From Planktomarina sp. (GTDB taxonomy: Bacteria > Pseudomonadota > Alphaproteobacteria > Rhodobacterales > Rhodobacteraceae), in assembly GCA_002698165.1 (NCBI GenBank), contig NZVF01000080.1:1110-6323 (forward strand): DNA of 5,214 nt, given 5' to 3'. Both the position numbers and the translations under genes were made by a program. Below the pieces are notes generated by a model that saw only the letters and a program-made list of their open reading frames with translations, ran no database searches and was not told the DNA's origin. Position 1 is the first letter of the stretch. Every line of letters begins with the position of its first letter. Shown one piece after another: positions 1-5,214 of the stretch.

Positions 1-542
1 AGATGCAGAAATTCTGGCAATGGAAGTCCAAAAACAGTGTTGTAAGGTTTCCCAGTCATAGATGCTGAAACTGCGGTAACACCATGATATGCATTTTTTC
101 TAGTTATGATTTTACGTCGTGAAGGATTACCTTCTGCGCCATGTAGAAACCAAAGCATTTTGACCATAGTGTCATTGGCTTCAGACCCTGAGTTTGTATA
201 AAATACTTTCCCAGTTTCAAAGGGTGATACTTCAATAAGTTTTTCTGATAGTACTACTGTTTGATCCGCCATTCTTCCAAAGAAAGCATGATAACCAGGA
301 AATCGATCATATTGATCTTTTGCCGCTTGGGCTAAGCCTTTATGATCAAAGCCAGCAACCATGTTCCACAAACCAGAATTGGCGTCTAGAAATTTCTGAC
401 CGTGTACATCAAATACATAAGGACCACTGCCGTGGGTTAGTATAGTTGCACCACGATTTTCAATGGTGGGTAAATCAGTGAAGCCGTAGAAGGAGTGTGC
501 ATCTGCTCTCGCCTCCCAACTGTTTGGTGATTGGTCTTTCAT
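1..542 (-). CDS. Class III PLP-dependent aminotransferase, N-terminal 180 residues (3' part beyond the left edge)
   Basis: Reading the minus strand from the ATG at 540-542 gives an uninterrupted frame of 180 codons to the window edge. Family members are usually about 450 residues, so roughly 40% is visible. Fold-type I aminotransferase signatures are clear: a GLWN stretch at residues 57-60, the PLP-phosphate-binding NSGSEAND at 117-124, and YHG at 152-154, whose Tyr stacks on the cofactor. The Schiff-base lysine lies outside the window. The pattern resembles omega-amino acid/putrescine:pyruvate aminotransferases (SpuC-like) and GABA aminotransferases. By context it probably transaminates a diamine, GABA or a related omega-amine in the cytoplasm. 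The start is well supported: it is the only usual start codon after an in-frame TAG at 573-575, and AGAGG lies 7 nt upstream. It is separated by 293 bp from puuB, unlike the overlapping upstream genes. Exact substrate cannot be told. Confidence 0.93.
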   Translation of the reverse strand, partial: MKDQSPNSWEARADAHSFYGFTDLPTIENRGATILTHGSGPYVFDVHGQKFLDANSGLWNMVAGFDHKGLAQAAKDQYDRFPGYHAFFGRMADQTVVLSEKLIEVSPFETGKVFYTNSGSEANDTMVKMLWFLHGAEGNPSRRKIITRKNAYHGVTAVSASMTGKPYNTVFGLPLPEFLH

Positions 543-549
543 GACAGGA

Positions 550-554
550 CCTCT
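550..554 (-). promoter_or_regulatory. Ribosome binding site of the aminotransferase
   Basis: AGAGG on the minus strand, 7 nt before the ATG at 540-542. Sequence and spacing are near ideal, and they fix the start of the aminotransferase together with the in-frame stop just upstream. Confidence 0.75.
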
Positions 555-566
555 AAAAATGGGGCT

Positions 567-584
567 GCCTCTCTAATATGAGGC
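567..584 (-). repeat. Short inverted repeat ahead of the aminotransferase RBS
   Basis: GCCTC (567-571) and GAGGC (580-584) form a 5-bp stem with an 8-nt loop. In the minus-strand transcript it would sit about 12 nt upstream of the AGAGG ribosome binding site. It could modulate initiation but is too short to stand on its own. Confidence 0.25.
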
Positions 585-602
585 GAACGTTTGTGGCCTT
601 TG

Positions 603-631
603 ATGATAGGGCCGCGTTAATAATGAGTAAA
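603..631 (-). promoter_or_regulatory. Candidate sigma70-type promoter for the aminotransferase
   Basis: On the minus strand TTTACT (626-631) and TATCAT (603-608) are separated by exactly 17 bp. They match the -35 and -10 consensus at 4 of 6 and 5 of 6 positions. Initiation would fall near 596 and give a leader of about 55 nt before the aminotransferase ATG. The position in the only long gap of the cluster fits an internal promoter. Such matches also occur by chance in AT-rich DNA, so this is a prediction only. Confidence 0.3.
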
Positions 632-688
632 GCTAACTAAGCAAACTTTGTAGTTGTATCGGCTAAACTGGTGGAGCTCCAGCCCACG

Positions 689-736
689 CCCATGCGCCAT
701 TCGCAACTGTAAAAGGTCCTGGGCCAGCTGCATGGG
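689..736 (-). repeat. Inverted repeat bounding the GC-rich core of the intergenic region
   Basis: CCCATGC (689-695) and GCATGGG (730-736) are perfect 7-bp complements around a 34-nt interior that is itself GC-rich and can form further small pairings. The palindrome TGGAGCTCCA (672-681) lies next to it. On a transcript running from puuB into the aminotransferase this could fold into a structured leader. I do not recognise a known riboswitch or small RNA class in it. Confidence 0.3.
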
Positions 737-765
737 TTTTTAGTTGGTGGAGGTTATAATGTTGC

Positions 766-779
766 AATTGACACCAATT
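766..779. repeat. Short dyad, possible operator
   Basis: AATTG (766-770) and CAATT (775-779) form a perfect dyad around ACAC. The arrangement could serve as a regulator half-site pair or a weak hairpin. Nothing else in the sequence ties it to a given regulator family. Confidence 0.15.
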
Positions 780-835
780 CTTTTGATGGGAGTTTGATAC
801 ATGTTTTTTATGGTCTCATCAATTTAATAGTTTAT

Positions 836-2140
836 TCATATTCCTAACCTATCTCGCAGTGAGAACCATGTCATCGCTAAGGTCATAATCGGACTTCGAA
901 AGGTTTGGCCCCCCGGAAATGCTGGGTGAGGGAGATCAGACAGCAAGTCAAATTGAGATGCATTTCCTGAAATTGTTTCTGCTAGGACTTGGCCCGCAAA
1001 GCTCGCCAGAGCTACTCCATGTCCAGAATAACCGGCTGCAGCTAGTTGTTTTCTACCAACTTTTGCGAACATTGGTAGCCTTGTTGTTGTTATACCTAAA
1101 GTGCCCCCCCATGCATGGGTCAAATTAACATTTTCAAGTTGTGGAAAAATTTCAGTTAAGGGTTTGCGCACCTTTGAAAATATATCTCTTGGGAACTTTA
1201 CTCCATAACTCTCACCTCCACCAAAAATCAGTCGGTTATCATTGGTTAGTCTGTAATAGTTTAGCACAAAACGACTGTCGGCTACTGCAATATTTTTTGC
1301 TAAAATCTCGTGTGGGTTATCTAGTGGCGCTGTCGCAACAAGATAATTATTGATAGGCATAACATGTGCAGATTGTATTTGATTAAGGTTACTATGATAA
1401 CCGTTTGTGGCATGTACTACATATTCAGCTGTTACCTGGCCTAGATCGGTTTTAATTAAATTTGGACTTTTATTTTTGATGTCGACCACGGGACTTGCTT
1501 CGAAAATAATAGCTCCTGCCTCCTCTGCCGCTTTTGCTAAGCCAATTGCAAATCTAAGAGGGTGTAAATGACCCGCACCCCAGTCTAAAGTACCACCAGA
1601 ATATACTGATGACTTGATTATATCCGTGATGGAAGCTTTACTTAGAAGCTCAATTTCAGTGTAAGCATAATTTTTTTCCAAATATTGTGCCACGTTATGG
1701 CTGTTTAAGGTGTCTTTTTCACTAAAACATGCTTGAGCTACACCGGCATGATACCCAGCGTCTGGAGCAAAATTATCTACCAAACTCCGAGTCAATACTT
1801 TTGCGTCCTGCGTCATTTCCCAGAGCCTGTGAGCTGCGTCGTAGCCCAGTTGTTTCTCAAGTTTTCTTTGGTCTTGGTTCCATCCAGAGCCAACTTGACC
1901 ACCATTACGACCAGATGCTCCGAAACCCACACGGTGAGCCTCTAAAACAATTACTTTTAAGCCCTTTTTTGCTAAATGAAGTGCAGTTGATAAGCCGGTA
2001 AAACCGCCACCAATCACACAAACGTCACAATTTTGAGATTCGTTAAGTGAGAGGCGACGTTGTACATCGTGCAAACTTTCTGCGTACCAGCTTGGTGGAT
2101 ACGTGGCAGCTGTATCATTGACGTATAAAAATTTAGACAT
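836..2140 (-). CDS. puuB: PuuB-type FAD-dependent gamma-glutamylputrescine oxidoreductase
   Basis: A complete 434-residue flavoenzyme of the DAO (D-amino acid oxidase) family, predicted cytoplasmic with no signal peptide. The N-terminal Rossmann fold shows GGGFTG at 44-49 and Glu67 at the end of the second strand, which binds the FAD ribose. GASGRNGG at 74-81 follows, as in E. coli PuuB. Further PuuB-like stretches are GHLHP (190-194), YYRLT...GGG (295-309), GYSGHG (370-375) and the C-terminus SLRDRLGI (427-434), which from memory is nearly identical to the end of PuuB. Length also agrees (PuuB is about 426). PuuB oxidises gamma-glutamylputrescine to gamma-glutamyl-gamma-aminobutyraldehyde with release of ammonia and H2O2. 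The ATG overlaps the end of GS-B by 8 bp and has no clear Shine-Dalgarno, so translation probably depends on coupling with GS-B. Related family members act on other amines, so the true substrate may differ. Confidence 0.93.
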   Translation of the reverse strand: MSKFLYVNDTAATYPPSWYAESLHDVQRRLSLNESQNCDVCVIGGGFTGLSTALHLAKKGLKVIVLEAHRVGFGASGRNGGQVGSGWNQDQRKLEKQLGYDAAHRLWEMTQDAKVLTRSLVDNFAPDAGYHAGVAQACFSEKDTLNSHNVAQYLEKNYAYTEIELLSKASITDIIKSSVYSGGTLDWGAGHLHPLRFAIGLAKAAEEAGAIIFEASPVVDIKNKSPNLIKTDLGQVTAEYVVHATNGYHSNLNQIQSAHVMPINNYLVATAPLDNPHEILAKNIAVADSRFVLNYYRLTNDNRLIFGGGESYGVKFPRDIFSKVRKPLTEIFPQLENVNLTHAWGGTLGITTTRLPMFAKVGRKQLAAAGYSGHGVALASFAGQVLAETISGNASQFDLLSDLPHPAFPGGQTFRSPIMTLAMTWFSLRDRLGI

Positions 2141-3485
2141 TCAACAAAAGGTGTTCACGTTCCCAAGGGGAAATTACTTGAAGAAACTCACTGTATTCAG
2201 TGCGCTTCACTATTGAATAAACGCGAGCAAATTCAGGATCCAAAATTCCATGAAGTTTTTTTGCGTTATCGAAAAGGTCGAGCGCAGTAAAGAGATCATA
2301 GGGAATTCCTTCTTCGCCATCATAAGCATCACCTCGATACTGTTTATCAGGACGATCTTGTTCTTCCATACCCAGATAACAGCAGGCCAATGATGCAGCT
2401 ATTCCAAGATATGGGTTGCAATCCATCCCTGCTATACGATTTTCAATTCGACGTGCTTGAGGATCAGATAGAGGAATTCGGATACCAGTTGTGCGATTGT
2501 CGCGTGCCCACTCCAAATTGATAGGTGCGGAGTGATCTTTTACATAGCGTCTGTAGCTATTTACATACGGTGCAAGCATTGCAATGGCAGAGGGGAGATG
2601 GTTTTGAAGTCCGGCAATCATATGATAAAATACATCCGTTTCTCCTCCCTGTGGCCCAACAAATATATTCTGTCCTTCTGCATCTATAAATGAGTGATGG
2701 ATATGCATTGCTGATCCTGGCTCTTCGGCGATTGGCTTAGCCATAAATGTGGCAAAACAGTCGTGCTTTAAGGCAGCTTCTCTTATAAGCCGCTTAAAGT
2801 AGAAAACCTCGTCCGCTAGCTTGACTGGGTCACCGTGACGAAGGTTTATTTCGACTTGTCCTGCTCCACCCTCCTGTGTGATCCCATCAATTTCGAAGCC
2901 CTGTGCTTCTGCGAAGTCATAAATATCGTCGATAACTGGTCCATATTCGTCAACTGCCGACATTGAGTATGCTTGACGGGCTGCAGCTGGTCGGCCACTG
3001 CGCCCCATCATTGGTCTAATTGGTTGAGCTGGATCAATGTTTCGGGCTACTAAAAAAAATTCCATTTCAGGAGCTACTATAGGTTCCAAACCTCTTTTGC
3101 GAAACAGGTTGACAACTCTCTTAAGTACATTCCTAGGAGATGTTGGTATGGGATCATTATTTTGGTCAAATGCATTATGAATAACCTGAAGAGTTACATC
3201 CGCTGTCCAAGGTGCGGCAGTAGCTGTATCTAAGTCGGGTACTAGAACCATATCAGGTTCTACCCACCCTTCGTCGCCAGCAGCTTCAGCCCAGCCACCA
3301 GTAAGCGTTTGAAGAAAGATCGAGTTTGGTAAGTAAAAGTTATTTTGCTTTGCAAACTTAGACGCCGGCACGGCTTTACCTCGAGCTACTCCTGGCAGGT
3401 CTGAGATAATGCATTCTACTTCATCTATTGTTCGTCCGTTGACATAGGCCTTGACTGCCTCTGGTAGAGTATCTTTCCACTTCAT
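2133..3485 (-). CDS. Glutamine synthetase family gamma-glutamyl-amine ligase (GS-B, PuuA-like)
   Basis: Complete, 450 residues, close to PuuA (about 472), with an N-terminal beta-grasp domain (about 1-105) and a C-terminal catalytic domain. Metal and substrate residues are intact: Glu140 and Glu142 (PEMEF), Glu205 and Glu212 (QEGGAGQVE), His261/His263 (MHIHH), NSYRR (309-313), NRTTGIRIP (330-338) and RIENR (346-350). Positions tied to ammonium in classical GS are altered. Aligning NSYKRLVPGYEAP of E. coli GS with NSYRRYVKDHSAP puts Ser319 where flap Glu327 should be, and Leu52 falls at the place of Asp50. This fits ATP-dependent ligation of glutamate to a primary amine such as putrescine instead of glutamine synthesis. 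The start overlaps the amidotransferase stop as ATGA, with AGAGG 7 nt upstream. Its end overlaps puuB. The site for adenylylation control typical of GlnA is not evident. The exact amine is unknown. Confidence 0.92.
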   Translation of the reverse strand: MKWKDTLPEAVKAYVNGRTIDEVECIISDLPGVARGKAVPASKFAKQNNFYLPNSIFLQTLTGGWAEAAGDEGWVEPDMVLVPDLDTATAAPWTADVTLQVIHNAFDQNNDPIPTSPRNVLKRVVNLFRKRGLEPIVAPEMEFFLVARNIDPAQPIRPMMGRSGRPAAARQAYSMSAVDEYGPVIDDIYDFAEAQGFEIDGITQEGGAGQVEINLRHGDPVKLADEVFYFKRLIREAALKHDCFATFMAKPIAEEPGSAMHIHHSFIDAEGQNIFVGPQGGETDVFYHMIAGLQNHLPSAIAMLAPYVNSYRRYVKDHSAPINLEWARDNRTTGIRIPLSDPQARRIENRIAGMDCNPYLGIAASLACCYLGMEEQDRPDKQYRGDAYDGEEGIPYDLFTALDLFDNAKKLHGILDPEFARVYSIVKRTEYSEFLQVISPWEREHLLLNV

Positions 3486-4183
3486 GCGGCTTCCTCTGGT
3501 TTAAAACCATCTTTAAAAAATGAAGCAATATCATTTGCGATGAGGTTATCATCGGTGTGAGTTTTGTTCAATTTATGAGCACGATCCATTAGGTAAGCTG
3601 GGTAAGAAGGGTTTTCGCGTCGCGCAACTATATAATCAGCAATGATTGAGTTGCTCATTTCGGGATGTGGTTGGATTGTGTAGGCTCTGCTTCCGTAAAC
3701 TAGAGCGGCATTCTTACAAAAACTATTGCTAGCAATTACGCTGGCATTTTTGGGGAGTTCTACAATTTGATCTTGGTGCCACGCATTCAGCGAAATTTTT
3801 CCATGTTTTTCAAAGAAGTATTCTTGATGCCCAATAGCCCATCCTTCTTTAAACCTTTCTACCCTACCGCCCAATGCTTCGGCAATTGCTTGATGGCCAA
3901 AGCATACCCCAACCATAGGGCGTGAACTTTTGTAAATAGCTTTAATGAATTCTTTAAGTGGATAAATGAATGAGAGATCCTCATAAATACCATGTTTTGA
4001 TCCTGTTATTAGCCATCCTTCAGCATCAGTTGGTGAGGCAGGGAATTTTTCATCAACCACATTCCATGTCTTATATTTAAAACCATGCCCTTGCAAAAAG
4101 GTCGAGAACATCGTGTCGTAATTACCGTGATTGGCTTTCACATTTTCAGGTGGATAACCGCAATTTAAAATACCTATGAGCAT
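3482..4183 (-). CDS. Class I glutamine amidotransferase-like hydrolase (GMP synthase-type GATase1 domain)
   Basis: A stand-alone 233-residue GATase1 domain protein. The N-terminus MLIGILNCG is the first strand. LITGSKHGIYED (58-69) gives the oxyanion-region glycine motif, and GVCFGHQ (92-98) is the nucleophile elbow with catalytic Cys94. WHQDQI (135-140) and QPHPE (172 onward) follow, the latter with His173 and Glu175 completing the triad. This signature belongs to GuaA-like GATases (COG0518 type), not to the peptidase C26 group of E. coli PuuD, which has a GICRG-like elbow. By position between two gamma-glutamyl ligases it probably hydrolyses a gamma-glutamyl amide such as gamma-glutamyl-GABA. 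Feeding ammonia to a neighbouring synthetase is a less likely alternative. I chose the ATG at 4181-4183, preceded by a purine run with GAGA 5 nt upstream. An in-frame GTG at 4205-4207 would add 8 residues. The stop overlaps the GS-B start. Confidence 0.88.
   Translation of the reverse strand: MLIGILNCGYPPENVKANHGNYDTMFSTFLQGHGFKYKTWNVVDEKFPASPTDAEGWLITGSKHGIYEDLSFIYPLKEFIKAIYKSSRPMVGVCFGHQAIAEALGGRVERFKEGWAIGHQEYFFEKHGKISLNAWHQDQIVELPKNASVIASNSFCKNAALVYGSRAYTIQPHPEMSNSIIADYIVARRENPSYPAYLMDRAHKLNKTHTDDNLIANDIASFFKDGFKPEEAA
3493..3497 (-). promoter_or_regulatory. Ribosome binding site of GS-B inside the amidotransferase gene
   Basis: AGAGG on the minus strand, 7 nt before the GS-B ATG (3483-3485), lies in the last codons of the amidotransferase gene. 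With the ATGA stop/start overlap it confirms the GS-B start and indicates coupled translation. Confidence 0.75.
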
Positions 4184-4218
4184 GGCTTTCTCTTTAAAAC
4201 TTTGCACCCAACCTAGGC

Positions 4219-4236
4219 TTCAAAAATGGATTTGAA
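4219..4236 (-). repeat. AT-rich inverted repeat between GS-A and the amidotransferase
   Basis: TTCAAA (4219-4224) and TTTGAA (4231-4236) form a perfect 6-bp dyad with a 6-nt loop in the 62-bp gap after the GS-A stop. There is no T-run after it on the minus strand, and the stem is weak. It is at most a small mRNA hairpin and not a terminator. Confidence 0.25.
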
Positions 4237-4245
4237 AAGGCGTGA

Positions 4246-5214
4246 TTAAGCTGTGTCAATAAGAGCTTGAAGCACGTCGTGATCAGACATCTGACTGAAA
4301 AGTTTAAATTCTTGAGTTTTAGTTGCGACAAGGTTTTGTAAAAGTGACTTGGCAAAAAGAGTCTCTATTAGAGGATGGCTGATGCCATCAATTGCTTCTG
4401 GCAAGCTTTTTAATAATACTGATGCAAGATTAGGCTTTTCGTAGGCGTTACCTTTTGTGGGCTTAGGTGGATGTAAATTGGTCTTCATTCCGTGTAACGC
4501 AGAACCAAAGATAGCCGCAAATAATAGATAGGGATTGGCGTCGCCCCCGGCAACGCGATGCTCAATTCTGGTGGAGTGAATGGTTCCCCCTGGAATGCGT
4601 ATAGCGACGGTACGGTTTTCCCAACCCCAAGTGGCTGAGGTTGGGGCATGTGCATCGGCGACAAAACGACTGTAGCTGTTCATGTAAGGCGCAAAGAATA
4701 ATGTACTTGCAGAAAAACTGCTTAAACAGCCTGCTACTGCAGCCTGAAGAATATTTTTGTCACAAAATACATTCTCATTTTTTTTATTTAGGACTGAGAA
4801 GTGGGTATGTAGTCCATTGCCACTTTCTGAAGGAAACGGTTTTGCCATAAATGTAGCAGCCATTCCGTGGCTGCGGGCTGTACCTTTAATCAGTTCTTTA
4901 AGTAAGATTACATTGTCCGCGATGTGAAGTGCAGGTCCATGAGCCATTGTTACTTCAAATTGTCCAACGCCTGCCTCGGTAATAATGCTTAATTCCCCGA
5001 GCCCCATTTTTGCTGCACTTTGAGTAATATCATTAAAAAACTTGTCAAAGTCGTCCAACTCTCTAAGTGACAGCACTTCGGTATTTGATAGACGCCGGCC
5101 AGTTTTAGGGTTCAGCGCGGGCACCAAGTTGCCACCATCCTCAAGTAGAAAAAATTCTAATTCACAACCCGCTATGACTTGCCATCCATTTGCATCAAAG
5201 CTTTCTAGCACGTT
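4246..5214 (-). CDS. Glutamine synthetase family gamma-glutamyl-amine ligase (GS-A), C-terminal 322 residues, 5' end beyond the right edge
   Basis: The frame is open through the right edge. The in-frame GTG at 5209-5211 is not a real start, because the visible NVLES... aligns with NVLKR at residues 119-123 of GS-B, so about 120 residues, mainly the beta-grasp domain, are missing. Counting the AAC at 5212-5214 as residue 1, the catalytic domain carries Glu18/Glu20 (CELEF), Glu80/Glu87 (TEAGVGQFE), His136/His138 (LHTH), NSYSRF (179-184), NRTVAIRIP (200-208) and RIEHRVAGGDANPYL (216-230). His189 sits where E. coli GS has flap Glu327, again arguing for an amine substrate. It is clearly diverged from GS-B throughout, so this is an old paralog pair and not a recent duplication. 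It ends 62 bp before the amidotransferase and probably shares its transcript. Likely reaction: ATP-dependent gamma-glutamylation of a polyamine or other amine, amine identity unknown. Confidence 0.93.
   Translation of the reverse strand, partial: NVLESFDANGWQVIAGCELEFFLLEDGGNLVPALNPKTGRRLSNTEVLSLRELDDFDKFFNDITQSAAKMGLGELSIITEAGVGQFEVTMAHGPALHIADNVILLKELIKGTARSHGMAATFMAKPFPSESGNGLHTHFSVLNKKNENVFCDKNILQAAVAGCLSSFSASTLFFAPYMNSYSRFVADAHAPTSATWGWENRTVAIRIPGGTIHSTRIEHRVAGGDANPYLLFAAIFGSALHGMKTNLHPPKPTKGNAYEKPNLASVLLKSLPEAIDGISHPLIETLFAKSLLQNLVATKTQEFKLFSQMSDHDVLQALIDTA

Larger units (their letters stand above)
543..835. other. 293-bp intergenic region between puuB and the aminotransferase
   Basis: No gene is supported here. 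The stretch combines AT-rich flanks with a distinctly GC-richer core at about 661-736. It holds the aminotransferase ribosome binding site, a promoter candidate at 603-631, inverted repeats at 567-584, 689-736 and 766-779, and two copies of TGGTGGAG (669-676 and 745-752). I see no GC-rich stem followed directly by a T-run in the minus-strand direction, so no intrinsic terminator between the genes is evident and read-through from puuB is possible. In all other visible junctions of the cluster the spacing is 62 bp or an overlap, so this gap is the natural place for separate control. Confidence 0.6.

Noticed and set aside
661..736. tRNA or known riboswitch in the GC-rich gap
   Set aside because: No TPsiC-like GGTTCGA motif, no cloverleaf spacing and no consensus of riboswitch classes I can recall.
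746..797. Plus-strand 11-codon frame (ATG 759-761, stop 795-797) with a strong GGTGGAGG ribosome-binding-like site
   Set aside because: The Shine-Dalgarno match is good, but the peptide is tiny and opposite in direction to every gene here. It has no downstream plus-strand gene that it could serve as a leader, so it is probably chance.
919..2001. Several plus-strand open frames of 69-90 codons opposite puuB (919-1128, 1141-1353, 1729-2001, 1733-1945)
   Set aside because: They lie wholly antisense to a clearly coding puuB, have no recognisable domain, and are explained as shadows of its codon use.
4205..4207. GTG start for the amidotransferase
   Set aside because: It adds 8 residues that do not belong to the fold. 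The ATG at 4181-4183 begins right at the first beta strand and has a purine-rich site upstream. GTG remains possible with AGG 4 nt before it.
4777..4786. Run of eight A on the coding strand in GS-A (Asn-Lys-Lys-Asn codons), a possible slippage site
   Set aside because: The frame continues intact through conserved motifs on both sides, and there is no alternative frame product or stimulatory structure to suggest programmed frameshifting.
4641..4850. Plus-strand 69-codon frame opposite GS-A
   Set aside because: It is antisense to conserved GS catalytic motifs and shows no family resemblance or good ribosome binding site.
5209..5211. In-frame GTG as start of GS-A
   Set aside because: Alignment with GS-B shows the frame continues upstream: NVL matches NVL at GS-B residues 119-121. 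The codon is internal and the gene runs off the edge.
2133..5214. GmaS/NMG methylamine pathway as the identity of the cluster
   Set aside because: GS-like GmaS would fit, but the next gene is a clear PuuB-type oxidoreductase and none of the N-methylglutamate synthase or dehydrogenase subunits are seen. A Puu-type pathway explains the set better.

Overview
The window is a gene-dense, all-minus-strand stretch of an AT-leaning (about 40-45% GC by eye) bacterial chromosome. Protein style and gene set suggest a proteobacterium, most plausibly a low-GC marine alphaproteobacterium. This is inference: there is no rRNA or other taxonomic marker.

In the direction of transcription (right to left) it holds: a glutamine synthetase (GS) family enzyme whose N-terminal part runs off the right edge (GS-A, 4246-5214); a GMP-synthase-like class I glutamine amidotransferase/hydrolase (3482-4183); a complete second GS family enzyme (GS-B, 2133-3485); a PuuB-type FAD-dependent gamma-glutamylputrescine oxidoreductase (836-2140); a 293-bp gap; and the first 180 codons of a class III PLP aminotransferase that runs off the left edge (1-542). 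The amidotransferase/GS-B junction is an ATGA overlap and the GS-B/puuB junction an 8-bp overlap, so those three genes are translationally coupled. GS-A lies only 62 bp upstream of the amidotransferase.

Together the genes look like a gamma-glutamylation (Puu-type) pathway for polyamine or other primary-amine catabolism. A GS-like ligase attaches glutamate to the amine, the PuuB-like flavoenzyme oxidises the free amine end to an aldehyde, and a class I GATase-fold hydrolase removes glutamate. The aminotransferase moves amino groups from the diamine, GABA or a related omega-amine to a keto acid. The order ligase, hydrolase, ligase, oxidase, aminotransferase differs from E. coli puu. It has two ligase paralogs, the hydrolase is of the GuaA-like rather than the PuuD (peptidase C26) type, and no aldehyde dehydrogenase is visible. 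Both GS paralogs lack the flap glutamate that classical GS uses for ammonium, which supports amine rather than ammonium as substrate.

The only sizeable non-coding stretch is 543-835. It contains a locally GC-rich patch with inverted repeats, a reasonable sigma70-like promoter candidate and a good ribosome binding site for the aminotransferase, which may therefore be transcribed separately. I see no RNA gene of a known class, mobile element, CRISPR array or convincing terminator. The window is best read as a variant of a known pathway, not as an evidently new system.
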